Origin: Verrucomicrobiaceae bacterium
GTDB taxonomy: Bacteria; Verrucomicrobiota; Verrucomicrobiia; Verrucomicrobiales; Akkermansiaceae
Reading direction: 5' to 3'
Length of the DNA stretch: 64,000 bases
Assembly: GCA_027484055.1 (NCBI GenBank)
Contig: JAIXQH010000042.1
Span: forward strand, 1 to 64,000
Part shown: piece after piece, positions 1 to 7,932 of the stretch
Layout: each line of letters starts with the position of its first letter
How positions within the stretch are numbered: the stretch's first letter is position 1
Position numbers and translations under genes: made by a program
The notes under the pieces: model-generated
Database searches by the model: none
The model's input: only the letters and a program-made list of their open reading frames with translations
What the model was told of the DNA's origin: nothing

Positions 1-402
1 ACACCAACTCCGACACCAACTCCGACACCAACTCCGACACCAACTCCGACACCAACTCCGACGCCAACGCCAACGCCAACGCCAACTCCGACGCCAACGC
101 CAACTCCGACGCCAACTCCGACGCCAACTCCGACGCCAACTCCGACGCCAACGCCAACGCCAACGCCAACGCCAACGCCAACGCCAACGCCGACACCAAC
201 TCCGACGCCAACTCCAACGCCAACGCCAACGCCAACTCCAACGCCAACGCCAACTCCAACGCCAACACCAACGCCAACACCAACGCCAACGCCAACGCCA
301 ACGCCAACGCCAACGCCAACGCCAACGCCAACGCCAACGCCAACGCCAACGCCAACGCCAACTCCAACGCCCACGCCAACGCCTTCTCCAACACCTACCC
401 CA
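1..402 (+). repeat. Tandem hexanucleotide repeat coding for (Thr-Pro)n
   Basis: Units ACGCCA, ACTCCG, ACACCA and ACTCCA follow each other without interruption, with one Ser-Pro unit near 385. Each unit is 6 bp, so gain or loss of units keeps the reading frame and changes only the linker length. The array probably extends upstream of the window. Confidence 0.95.
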
Positions 403-1014
403 CCGCCTCCGCTCACCGCGCTCCAAATCGGAATCACTGGCTCGCCTCAACCGCTCAACGGTCTCTCCGAGGTCACCGTTGATGTCACCAACACCACGAC
501 ACTGCCGATCAACGGTTTCCGTCTCCGCGTCAATTTTGCGTCATACCTTGCTGCCTACCCAAGCCTGCGTCTTTACAACGCCTCCAGCGCACCCGGCAGT
601 CCTGATGTTTATGTCGATTTCCCCTATCCCGTCGCGGTCAATGTCACCATCCCGGTGAAGCTATCCTTCTACACCAGCACTCGCACCTTCCCGAGCCCCT
701 TCGCTCCGGTCCTTTCCGTGCAAACCCTCCCCACATCCGCCGTGCCTGACTCGAATGGTGCCGGTGTCGAGCCGAGACTCGTCGTGCTGCCTGACCGCAA
801 CGTCATGCTCGAGTTCGACTCCACCCCAGGTACTTGGTATCGCGTCCGCTACAGTCAAAACCTCACTGAGTGGTTCGACTGCCCAGTTCCGATCCAAGCG
901 GCAAACAACCGCATGCAGTGGATCGATAGCGGTGCTCCCTTCACCAGCGCCCCGCCGTCCACCGTGCCAAACCGCTACTATCGCGTGAACGAAATCAATC
1001 TCTCTGACGACTGA
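1..1014 (+). CDS. Secreted protein with long Thr-Pro repeat (5' end outside window)
   Basis: The reading frame is open from the first base and ends with TGA at 1012-1014, so the N-terminus lies upstream. About 134 residues (bases 1-402) are almost pure Thr-Pro dipeptides, a rigid extended linker of the kind that joins domains of secreted or cell-surface proteins. After it come about 200 residues. The first part is probably beta-rich. The second contains a pattern common at the C-terminus of secreted Verrucomicrobia and Planctomycetes proteins: [13 protein letters not shown] near residue 280, then QWIDSG, and RYYRV close to the end. No catalytic motif is visible. A short form starting at GTG 655 is unlikely because coding continues upstream without a break. 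Function unknown; the surface location is an inference. Confidence 0.8.
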   Translation, partial: TPTPTPTPTPTPTPTPTPTPTPTPTPTPTPTPTPTPTPTPTPTPTPTPTPTPTPTPTPTPTPTPTPTPTPTPTPTPTPTPTPTPTPTPTPTPTPTPTPTPTPTPTPTPTPTPTPTPTPTPTPTPTPTPSPTPTPPPPLTALQIGITGSPQPLNGLSEVTVDVTNTTTLPINGFRLRVNFASYLAAYPSLRLYNASSAPGSPDVYVDFPYPVAVNVTIPVKLSFYTSTRTFPSPFAPVLSVQTLPTSAVPDSNGAGVEPRLVVLPDRNVMLEFDSTPGTWYRVRYSQNLTEWFDCPVPIQAANNRMQWIDSGAPFTSAPPSTVPNRYYRVNEINLSDD

Positions 1015-1054
1015 GACGCCGCTCAGCCCTGAAAAACCTATCCCTTTCATCGCC

Positions 1055-2125
1055 ATGAATGCCCGCCTTTTCCCGCTGCCACTGCTCATTCTCACCGCCG
1101 CAACTGCTTACGCAGGTGAGACCCGTCTAGCCGACATCACCGCCACCCCTGCTACGACTTCACCTTGGCGGATCGGTGCCGGTTACGCTCAGTTCCTCGG
1201 CCTCAAAACCAAGTTCTCCGGCCTCGGGACCTTTAATAATCCCAACACCTTGCAGCCCCTCGGCAGTGGCATTAATCGCAACTATGACAACGGCTACGTC
1301 CGTCTCGACTCATCTGGAAACCTAGGCGGCCAAACCTGGAATTGGTCCTACAACAACAGCTCCCAATACAACTCTGCTGGCAGCGGCTCCATCAACCAAT
1401 CCATCACCAACAGCCTCGCCAACGCCAATACCGACGAAGATGGCAGCTCCAAGCCCGGTGCTGAAATTTTTGCCTATTACGACATGGGAGCCGCCGGCTT
1501 CAACGGTCGCGGCAACCGGCCCGCCACTTGGGGCTTTCGCGCGGGGCTCCAATATTCGCGGATTAACGAGGACAACCAAGACCTTCTTTCCTCCGGCCTC
1601 ACCACCACCACGGACAGCTTTAGCCTCGGCGGAACCCCAGCGCCCGCGGCCCCTTTCGTTGGCAACCCCAGTGGACCCGGCCCCTTGCTCTCCGACAACC
1701 CCACCCGCAGCACGGCTAACGGCGGTTCCGGGCTGGTCTCCGGCAACCGCGAGCTGGATGTGGATCTCACCCTCCTCAACCTCGGCAGCTATTTGGAAAT
1801 CCCCGTCACCGAAAAGTTCGACGTCCTAGTCGAAGCCGGTGTCAGCCTCGGCCTCGCTGATGGCAGTTACTCCTTCCGATCCTCCACCACCATCACCAAC
1901 GTCGGCACTCAGACCAGCAGCGGCAGCGACTCCAGCACCGATTTCCTCCCCGGCATCTACCTCGGCCTAGGCAGCACTTATAAGATCAACGATGACTGGT
2001 CGATCCTCGGCAGCGCCCGCTACCAGTATCTTCAAAGCTACGACCTCAGCGCTAGCGGCTCCCAAGCGTCCCTCTCCTTCAATTCCGCCTTCGTCATTTC
2101 GCTCAGCGTAGCCTATTCCTTCTAA
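1055..2125 (+). CDS. Predicted outer-membrane beta-barrel protein
   Basis: 356 residues with a clear signal peptide (cleavage likely after TAYA, residue 20). The mature part alternates polar and hydrophobic residues with many Gly, Ser and Asn, and contains segments like amphipathic strands (YLEIPVTEKFDVLVEAG, SILGSARYQYLQ). It ends in VAYSF; a terminal Phe after a beta strand is the usual BAM recognition signal of outer-membrane barrels. The start is 40 bp after the stop of the preceding gene, so the two may be cotranscribed. No specific family is recognised. Role as porin or structural protein is an inference. Confidence 0.65.
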   Translation: MNARLFPLPLLILTAATAYAGETRLADITATPATTSPWRIGAGYAQFLGLKTKFSGLGTFNNPNTLQPLGSGINRNYDNGYVRLDSSGNLGGQTWNWSYNNSSQYNSAGSGSINQSITNSLANANTDEDGSSKPGAEIFAYYDMGAAGFNGRGNRPATWGFRAGLQYSRINEDNQDLLSSGLTTTTDSFSLGGTPAPAAPFVGNPSGPGPLLSDNPTRSTANGGSGLVSGNRELDVDLTLLNLGSYLEIPVTEKFDVLVEAGVSLGLADGSYSFRSSTTITNVGTQTSSGSDSSTDFLPGIYLGLGSTYKINDDWSILGSARYQYLQSYDLSASGSQASLSFNSAFVISLSVAYSF

Positions 2126-2180
2126 AGCAGGCGGGAGCCATTCTCTCCGTGCTCCGCCTCAGCTCGCTCTCATTGATCGT

Positions 2181-2222
2181 CGCCCCGCACCCGCCGCTGC
2201 GGGGGGCGAAAAAATCCTTTTT
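2181..2222 (+). terminator. Possible terminator after the outer-membrane protein gene
   Basis: A GC-rich hairpin (CGCCCCGCA paired with TGCGGGG..GCG, 2181-2208, one or two bulged G) is followed by AAAAAATCC and then six T. The T-run is 8-9 nt from the stem, so this is a weaker match than a classical terminator. Confidence 0.4.
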
Positions 2223-2266
2223 TCCGGCTTGGCCAGCGGGCGACATCTCGGTGATATGGTCTCGCC

Positions 2267-3676
2267 ATGGCTTACCTCGACGAAAATTTTCTGCTTCATT
2301 CTCCCACTGCCCGCCGTTTGTTCCATGAGGTGGCTAAGGATCAGCCAATCATCGACTACCATTGTCATCTCTCGCCACGGGAAATCGCCAGTAACCGCCG
2401 CTGGGCGGACATCTCTGAGATTTGGTTAGGGGGGGATCATTATAAGTGGCGGTTGATGCGGGCGAATGGGATCGACGAAAACCTCATCACCGGCGCGTCG
2501 TCTCCACGGGAAAAATTCCAAGCCTGGGCGGAAACGGTGCCATACACGCTGCGGAATCCGATCCACCACTGGACGCACATCGAGCTGCAGCGCTACTTCG
2601 GCATCGATTTGCTGCTCTCGCCCGACACGGCGGATGAAATCTGGGAGCGGACGAATGCGACGCTGGCTGAGCCGGACTTCTGTGTGCATGGCTTGTTGAA
2701 AAAGTTCGATGTGCGGGTCGTGGGCACGACAGATGACCCGGCGGACCCGCTGACGGACCACTTGGCGATCGCCGCATCTGACTTGAGCACGGTGGTGGCA
2801 CCGACCTTCCGCCCGGACAAGGCGTTCCTCGTGGATCGGCCCGATTTACTGGCGCAATGGTTGGAGAAACTTGAGACGAACTCGGGCACCAGCATCGCCA
2901 CGCTTTCGCATTTGCTGGCGGCCTTGCAGAAGCGTCACGATGCGTTCCATGCGGCGGGGGGGCGGCTCTCGGATCATGGGTTTGACTGCTTACCTGCGCT
3001 CCACTGCACGGATGAAGAGGCGGCGATGATTTTCAATGATGCGCGCATGGGTCGCGCTGCGAGCCCGGAGCAGAAGGAGAAATTCTCATTTTACCTGATG
3101 GTTTTCTTTGGCCAGCTTGATGCGGCGAAGGGCTGGACAAAGCAGCTTCACCTAGGTGCGTTCCGGAATGTGAACTCGCAACTCGCCGCGAAACTCGGCC
3201 CTGACACGGGCTACGACACCATCGGTGATTCGCGGCAGGGCGCGGCGCTGATTAACTACTTGGATGCGCTTTCCAGCAATGGCGCTCTGCCGAAAATGGT
3301 GATTTATAACCTCAATCCGAGCGACAATTACCTCTTCGCCTGCCTCACCGGGGCCTTCCAAGACGGCACGGTGGCTGGGAAAATCCAGTTTGGCTCGGGT
3401 TGGTGGTTTCTCGATCAGAAAAACGGGATCGAGCTGCAGCTGGAGGCGCTTTCCTCGACCGGGCTACTGTCCAGATTCGTGGGCATGTTGACGGATTCAC
3501 GGTCATTCCTCTCGTTTCCACGGCATGAGTATTTCCGACGGATTCTATGCAACATGGTCGGTGGTGAAGCGGACCGTGGTGAGCTGCCGGATGATTTCAC
3601 GGCGCTGTCTCAGCTGGTGAGTGGCGTGTGCTATGGGAATGCCGAGCGTTATTTCGGCTTCGCGCTCAAGGAATGA
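2267..3676 (+). CDS. uxaC: Glucuronate isomerase
   Basis: 469 residues, the normal length for UxaC, an amidohydrolase-superfamily enzyme that interconverts D-glucuronate and D-fructuronate (or galacturonate and tagaturonate) in hexuronate catabolism. The N-terminal IIDYHCHLSP (His32, His34) is the family metal-binding HxH motif, followed by the typical WLGGDHYKWRLMRANG. The conserved region FGSGWWFLDQKNG near residue 380 is also present. The start ATG is preceded by a pyrimidine-containing spacer and no Shine-Dalgarno site. No other uronate genes adjoin it, but an alginate lyase family gene lies 16 kb away. Its 3' end overlaps the convergent downstream gene by 11 bp. Confidence 0.95.
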   Translation: MAYLDENFLLHSPTARRLFHEVAKDQPIIDYHCHLSPREIASNRRWADISEIWLGGDHYKWRLMRANGIDENLITGASSPREKFQAWAETVPYTLRNPIHHWTHIELQRYFGIDLLLSPDTADEIWERTNATLAEPDFCVHGLLKKFDVRVVGTTDDPADPLTDHLAIAASDLSTVVAPTFRPDKAFLVDRPDLLAQWLEKLETNSGTSIATLSHLLAALQKRHDAFHAAGGRLSDHGFDCLPALHCTDEEAAMIFNDARMGRAASPEQKEKFSFYLMVFFGQLDAAKGWTKQLHLGAFRNVNSQLAAKLGPDTGYDTIGDSRQGAALINYLDALSSNGALPKMVIYNLNPSDNYLFACLTGAFQDGTVAGKIQFGSGWWFLDQKNGIELQLEALSSTGLLSRFVGMLTDSRSFLSFPRHEYFRRILCNMVGGEADRGELPDDFTALSQLVSGVCYGNAERYFGFALKE

Positions 3677-5069
3677 TGATGACTTGGCCGACTTCGAGGC
3701 CGGCGAGGATTTCTGTGTCATCCTTGGAAGAGCGGCCGCGCTGGACGCTGCGTTGCTCGGTCTTGCCATCGGCCATTTTCACGGCGATGGTCCAGCCTTG
3801 AGGGGCGTAGCTGAGGGCCTTAGTCGGGACACTGATGGCGGCTGGTTGGTGATAAGAAATCAACCGGATCTGCGCGGTAGTGCCGAGGCTGGGAGTGATT
3901 TCCTTAGGCCAGGTGAGCGAGAAGTCTGCACGATAGGTGCCATCCGGCGCGGGGATGGTTGCGAGTTTTTCGAGTTTCACCGAGATGCTGAGATCTTCGC
4001 GGCCAGTGAGGATGGCGTCACCCTTGGCATCTGGAACCAGTGAGCGGGCCGTGGCCTCATCGAGAAAAGCGATCAGGGCGAAGGGTGTGCTCAGCGGGAC
4101 AAAGGTGGCGTAAGTCTTGTGCAGCGGTGGCTGGCCTTGAGGGATGAGAGTTTTGACGATTTCTGATGGCGTCCAGCGACCGTTTTCAATCGGGCCGTGA
4201 TAGAAAAAACCGGCGGCAGGAGCCGTGATTTCGCAGAGTGCGCGGTCGGCTTCGAGCTGGCTGAGGGTTTCTGCGGCACGGCGCTGGGCAACTTTGAGGG
4301 CTTCGAGAGTGAGTTGACTGGTTTCCACGGCGCGTGGGATGTCGGCCTCGGCTTTTTTCAGCGCGAGTGCGGTGTCGCGCTCGGCATCGGCAAGGGTTTT
4401 CGCTTCGCGGGGGAGGGTGACCTCCAGGGTGCGCTTGTGGTCCAGTGCTTCCATGCGGAGGGCAAATTCCGCAGAGGCGACGGCATCTTGCTGACGGACG
4501 AGGATGATTTCCTCCGTGTTTTCCGTGACGTCGTCAGCCTCATACATTTTCGAGAGCTGTTTGAGTTCTTCGCGCTGGTTGGAGAGGATTTGCTCGCCGT
4601 GTTTGAGGGCTTGAGTGGCGGTATCTTCTTTGGCTTTGCGGAGCGTGGTGGTGAAATACGCATTTTCCTCTTTGGCGATGTCCGCAGCGCGGCGCATGGC
4701 TTCGAGCTTGATCGGGGCGTTTTGTTGCAGCGTCTGAGCGTCCAGTTCGGCTTGGGCGAGGCTTAGCTTGCCGACGGCGACGGCGCGGCGAGCGTCCTCG
4801 ATTTTCTGGTCGAGCTCCTCGGTGTCGAAGGCTACGAGGCGATCGCCTTTTTTCACCTGAGTGCCATGGGGTGTGAGGTGGGTGAGGGTGAATTTTTCCC
4901 AGAGCTTAGGCTCTAACTTAAGCAGCATCAAGAAGTCCGCAGAAGGGAGAGCGGTCGCAGCAAACGATTTCTCGATGGAAAATGGGCGTTTTTCTACAGT
5001 GACTTCACTGGCATGTGAGGCGGCGGCGATCAAGGCAGGAATGAGATGCAAAGGGGTGTAGCGAGCCAT
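3666..5069 (-). CDS. HlyD/RND-type periplasmic adaptor protein
   Basis: About 467 residues from the chosen start MARYTP, which begins directly with a signal peptide (cleavage probably after ASHA). A GTG start 21 bp upstream is possible but adds nothing recognisable. The protein has the order of a membrane-fusion protein: a short lipoyl-like half (THGTQVKKGDRLVAFD), a long alpha-helical hairpin rich in Ala, Glu and Lys (about residues 80-270), the second half-motif (ITAPAAGFFYH), then a beta-barrel region (TAQIRLISYHQPAAISVP). Such proteins link inner-membrane exporters to an outer-membrane channel. No pump or TolC gene adjoins it, so the partner is unknown. It overlaps the end of uxaC. Confidence 0.75.
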   Translation of the reverse strand: MARYTPLHLIPALIAAASHASEVTVEKRPFSIEKSFAATALPSADFLMLLKLEPKLWEKFTLTHLTPHGTQVKKGDRLVAFDTEELDQKIEDARRAVAVGKLSLAQAELDAQTLQQNAPIKLEAMRRAADIAKEENAYFTTTLRKAKEDTATQALKHGEQILSNQREELKQLSKMYEADDVTENTEEIILVRQQDAVASAEFALRMEALDHKRTLEVTLPREAKTLADAERDTALALKKAEADIPRAVETSQLTLEALKVAQRRAAETLSQLEADRALCEITAPAAGFFYHGPIENGRWTPSEIVKTLIPQGQPPLHKTYATFVPLSTPFALIAFLDEATARSLVPDAKGDAILTGREDLSISVKLEKLATIPAPDGTYRADFSLTWPKEITPSLGTTAQIRLISYHQPAAISVPTKALSYAPQGWTIAVKMADGKTEQRSVQRGRSSKDDTEILAGLEVGQVIIIP

Positions 5070-5105
5070 GGAGTTGGGGGGATGATGCACGCTGTGAGAG
5101 AAAGA

Positions 5106-5783
5106 TCAATCGGCAGCTTTGCCCTTGCGAGCCAGCCAAATGGGCAGGAAGCGGGGGCGTTTGGCGTGGGGTGAGGATGGGACGGTGAATTCGGCGACTT
5201 CGAAGCCGGAGCCTTGAAGGCGACGAGTCAAACTGGCAACATGGCGCGATCCGGCGATCGCAAGCAGACCGCCTTGCTGAAGCGCTTCGTAAGCCGCGGA
5301 GACCCAGCGTCGTTCATCGACCCAAGTGCGGTTGCGCGGACCTGTCGGCGAGGCATCCAGGTGGACCAAAATCGCATGGAGTCGTCCAGCGTGGCGAATT
5401 AGGCCTTGGGGGCCACAATCATTTTCGAGTGTGACACGTGGCTCGGTGAGTAAGGGGCTCTCGGGGATGTGATGGCGATGCCACTCCGGAATCGCGGCCA
5501 GCGGTTCTGCGACGATGAACGTAGCGCGTTTCTGCGGCAGCTCTTTCGCGACAGCGGAGATGGTATGTCCGAGGCCAAGGCCAGAAAACCAGATCAGTGG
5601 CTGGCGCGCTGGGCGAAATGGCGCACAGGCGAGCCGTGCCAATTCTTCCTCGGCCGCACGCGTGACAGGACCACAAATTTGCTGGCCGTGAACTAGCAGC
5701 GACTTGCGTCCGTCGTGCTCTTGCAGGGCGAGTGTCGTGCCATCCAGAAGTTGGGTTTCGGCGAGGGTGATTCTTGGTTTCAT
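5106..5783 (-). CDS. Spermidine-synthase-like methyltransferase-fold protein
   Basis: 225 residues. The segment IWFSGLGLGHTISAVAKEL (about 67-85) followed by FIVAEP has the form of the glycine-rich nucleotide-binding loop and the acidic beta-2 end of a Rossmann methyltransferase. ILVHLDASPTGPRNRTWVDERRW and YEALQQGGLLAIAG resemble the later strands of spermidine-synthase-like proteins. The catalytic Asp pattern of true spermidine synthases is not evident, so polyamine synthesis should not be assumed. It lies 36 bp upstream of the adaptor protein gene on the same strand, so cotranscription is possible. Substrate unknown. Confidence 0.55.
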   Translation of the reverse strand: MKPRITLAETQLLDGTTLALQEHDGRKSLLVHGQQICGPVTRAAEEELARLACAPFRPARQPLIWFSGLGLGHTISAVAKELPQKRATFIVAEPLAAIPEWHRHHIPESPLLTEPRVTLENDCGPQGLIRHAGRLHAILVHLDASPTGPRNRTWVDERRWVSAAYEALQQGGLLAIAGSRHVASLTRRLQGSGFEVAEFTVPSSPHAKRPRFLPIWLARKGKAAD

Positions 5784-5901
5784 GATTGGCTTGGCGATTG
5801 CTTTGTGAAAGGAGACCTAGAAGAACAAGCGCATAATGTCGAAATCCCAGATACTTCCTGTCGCACGCCACTCAACAATTTGGGTGAATCGTGTTTTCAC
5901 G

Positions 5902-5932
5902 AAAAAACCCCGACCGATTGGCCGGGGCTTTT
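5902..5932 (-). terminator. Rho-independent terminator after the HU gene
   Basis: Stem CCCCG/CGGGG plus CC/GG with one mismatch around loop GATT (5908-5927). On the minus strand the stem is followed by six T (the A-run 5902-5907), which suits the HU-type gene upstream. On the plus strand four T follow, so it may act both ways. Confidence 0.75.
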
Positions 5933-5975
5933 GTGGATTTTTAAGTGAAAATAAGAGACCGGAGTCTCATTGGGT

Positions 5976-6251
5976 TCACAGGCTTGCTTTGAGCACAGAA
6001 GAAGGCTTGAAACCGACCGACTTGGATGCGGCGATTTTCATCGCTTCTCCGGTCTTCGGGTTGCGGCCTTGGCGAGCTGCGCGCTTTTTGACTTCGAATG
6101 TTCCGAAGCCGATGATTTGGACTTTCTTGTCCTTCTTCACGCCTTTGGCGATGGAGGAGAGGACGGCTTCGAGTGCTTCGTCGGCGGAGCGCTTGGTGGC
6201 TTCTTTTCCGAGGGCGGCTTGGATGGCTTCGATCAATTCAGATTTGTTCAT
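5976..6251 (-). CDS. hup: HU-type DNA-binding protein
   Basis: 91 residues from the start MNKSELIEAI, the usual N-terminus and length of HU/IHF proteins. A start 13 codons upstream is less likely. HU proteins are dimers that bend and wrap DNA in the nucleoid. The signature region IIGFGTFEVKKRAARQGRNPKTGE is present, including the Arg-Asn-Pro tip of the DNA-binding beta arm, and the hydrophobic core helices match the family. It stands alone and is followed by a clear terminator 44 bp downstream, which fits a highly expressed monocistronic gene. Assignment to HU rather than IHF is by general similarity. Confidence 0.92.
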   Translation of the reverse strand: MNKSELIEAIQAALGKEATKRSADEALEAVLSSIAKGVKKDKKVQIIGFGTFEVKKRAARQGRNPKTGEAMKIAASKSVGFKPSSVLKASL

Positions 6252-6582
6252 GGCAGGGACGTTTGTGCGAACGTGCTTACGCCTTGGCAAGAGAAAACCT
6301 ATTGAAAATACAGGGATTTTTTCGCATTGGTGGCTTGACTAGTGGCTGGAGAAAAGTGTTATGCGCCGTTTTTTAGAAGGGTTTTGCAATCGCCAGGAAG
6401 GGAAAGGAGGCGCGGGAAAATGACGAAAGGAGTGGTATTTCTCGAAATAATGGAATTTAAGGCCGACTGGAATTAGGGTTCTTTACTCAAAATGACAGCT
6501 CTGGGTGGAGGGAAATCACCGCGAGAAAAGGTTAAATGCGTGGGTGGTAACACAGGGCGACAGGTCGCGGGTTGGAAAACTT

Positions 6583-6611
6583 TTGAGAAATTGTAATTTG
6601 CTGATTATCAG
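6583..6611 (+). promoter_or_regulatory. Candidate sigma-70 type promoter of the atp operon
   Basis: TTGAGA (6583-6588), a 17-bp spacer, then TATCAG (6606-6611); five and four of six positions match the consensus. It is about 100 bp upstream of atpB in the AT-rich part of the leader. A prediction by pattern only. Confidence 0.3.
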
Positions 6612-6625
6612 TCAAATGAATGGGC

Positions 6626-6643
6626 TTGTGAAATTTTTCACAA
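6626..6643. promoter_or_regulatory. CRP/FNR-type palindrome upstream of atpB
   Basis: TTGTGAAATTTTTCACAA is a perfect 18-bp inverted repeat whose core TGTGA-N6-TCACA is identical in form to the E. coli CRP consensus. It is centred about 73 bp before the atpB start and just downstream of the candidate -10 element. If that promoter is real, a protein bound here would more likely repress than activate. Confidence 0.5.
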
Positions 6644-6707
6644 ATAGAACTTGCTGAGGTTAGCGGTGATTCATTATCACCCTCGCCTGCCGTAGCAGGA
6701 ATCTTTC

Positions 6708-7595
6708 ATGCGTTACCTCCTTACCACGCTTGCCCTAAGCTCACTCACTCTGACCTCTGCCTTTGCGGCCGGAGGCGAAGAGCACCACGCGTTACCACTC
6801 TACGCACAGAAGCTCCATGAGTCTCTCCCGATCAGCAACTCAATGGTCATGGTTTGGATTGCGGCACTTGTGATCGTTGTTTTTTGTCGGATGGCGACTG
6901 GGAAGATGTCGCTGATTCCTTCTGGATTGCAGAACTTCGCAGAATGGGCTTTTGAATCCCTTTACAACTTCCTCGAAAGTCTGATGGGCAAACATTTGAC
7001 GCATCGAACATTTTGGTTCTTCGGTTCCATTTTCTTTTTCATCTTAGTGAGTAACTACCTCGGCTTGATCCCAGGTGTCGGCACTGTCGGATGGACTGCG
7101 CTGGATTCACACGGGCATGCTTCTTTCACGCCCTTACTTCGAGGCGCAAACGCAGACATCAACATGACTGCGGCCATGTCATTCAGTTTTGCTCTTCTCT
7201 GGTTTTACTGGGCGCTCACAGAAAACAGCGTGTCAGGCTTCTTCGCACACATTTTTGCTCCCAAAGGTAGCTTCAGTGGAATCATGTTGTTGATGATGGT
7301 GCCGATCTTCCTGTTCGTCGGAGTATTGGAAATGGTTTCCATTGCAATTCGTCCGGTGGCTTTATCTTTCCGATTGTTCGGTAACATTTACGGCGGCGAA
7401 CAAACCTTGGAATCCTTGATGAACTTGGTTCCTAAGAGCATCGCGTTCCTGCCAGCACTACCTTTCTATTTTATGGAGCTTCTTGTGGGCTTCGTCCAAG
7501 CACTCGTGTTCACACTACTGTGTGCGATTTTCCTCAAACTGATCTGTGATCACGGAGATGAGCACCACGAGGCTGGCGACCACGGACATCATTAA
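6708..7595 (+). CDS. atpB: F-type ATP synthase subunit a
   Basis: 295 residues; the membrane stator subunit that forms the proton half-channels next to the c-ring. It begins with a cleavable-looking signal peptide (to TSAFA, residue 20), then several membrane segments. The essential arginine is in SFRLFGNIYGGE (about residue 224), and the helix PFYFMELLVGFVQALVF carries the conserved Glu and Gln. The N-terminus after the signal (GGEEHH) and the C-terminus (CDHGDEHHEAGDHGHH) are histidine-rich. First gene of the atp operon; 74 bp to atpE. Confidence 0.95.
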   Translation: MRYLLTTLALSSLTLTSAFAAGGEEHHALPLYAQKLHESLPISNSMVMVWIAALVIVVFCRMATGKMSLIPSGLQNFAEWAFESLYNFLESLMGKHLTHRTFWFFGSIFFFILVSNYLGLIPGVGTVGWTALDSHGHASFTPLLRGANADINMTAAMSFSFALLWFYWALTENSVSGFFAHIFAPKGSFSGIMLLMMVPIFLFVGVLEMVSIAIRPVALSFRLFGNIYGGEQTLESLMNLVPKSIAFLPALPFYFMELLVGFVQALVFTLLCAIFLKLICDHGDEHHEAGDHGHH

Positions 7596-7669
7596 ACACT
7601 TTCTCTATCCGACCATGGCAAAGACTGTGGGGATAGTAAGGAAACAACAACACAAACTAAATCAACACT

Positions 7670-7864
7670 ATGTTCACTAAAGCATTTGCAGTAGCTCTCG
7701 CAGCAGTAGGCGGCGCAATCGGTATCGGTATCCTCGGCTCCAAAGCCGCTGAAGCCACAGGTCGTAACCCAGGCGCAGCGACACCGATTCTCGTTCTTTC
7801 CATCATTCTTGCGGCGCTTATCGAAGGTATCTTCATTCTCTCCGCTTTCGCTGTCCCGTTCTAA
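7670..7864 (+). CDS. atpE: F-type ATP synthase subunit c (short)
   Basis: 64 residues, forming the hairpin that oligomerises into the rotor ring. Helix 1 carries the glycine pattern GGAIGIGILGSKA, the polar loop is GRNPG (31-35), and helix 2 has the ion-binding Glu52 in ALIEGIF. The residue after this Glu is Gly and no Gln is present in helix 1, so the Na+-binding signature is absent and protons are the likely ion. The start is firm because an in-frame TAA lies four codons upstream. It is shorter than common c subunits (about 70-85 residues), mostly at the N-terminus. A strong hairpin follows the stop codon. Confidence 0.95.
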   Translation: MFTKAFAVALAAVGGAIGIGILGSKAAEATGRNPGAATPILVLSIILAALIEGIFILSAFAVPF

Positions 7865-7871
7865 TTTATGA

Positions 7872-7911
7872 TTGCTGCACAGGCTTCATCGCCTGTGCAG
7901 CAGTTCTTTTT
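7872..7911 (+). terminator. Strong hairpin between atpE and atpF
   Basis: GCTGCACAGGC (7874-7884) pairs perfectly with GCCTGTGCAGC (7891-7901), extended by a T-A and a T-G pair, with loop TTCATC. It is followed by TTCTTTTTC. This has the form of an intrinsic terminator or mRNA-stabilising hairpin inside the operon and could raise the ratio of c subunit to the other subunits. Confidence 0.7.
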
Positions 7912-7932
7912 CTCCAGCAAATTTTACATTAC

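Larger units (their letters stand above)
6252..6707. other. Long divergent intergenic region between hup and atpB
   Basis: 456 bases without a convincing reading frame. It holds the promoters for the leftward HU gene and the rightward atp operon. The part near atpB is AT-rich and contains a promoter-like pair and a perfect 18-bp palindrome (separate entries). No atpI or atpZ gene is found here, so the operon begins directly with atpB. Confidence 0.7.

Noticed and set aside
1-402. Repeat array considered as CRISPR or minisatellite
   Set aside because: No spacers; the units are 6 bp and code for Thr-Pro inside an open frame.
5106-5783. Assignment as spermidine synthase (speE)
   Set aside because: The Rossmann loop fits, but the catalytic Asp pattern of SpeE is not seen; left as methyltransferase-fold protein.
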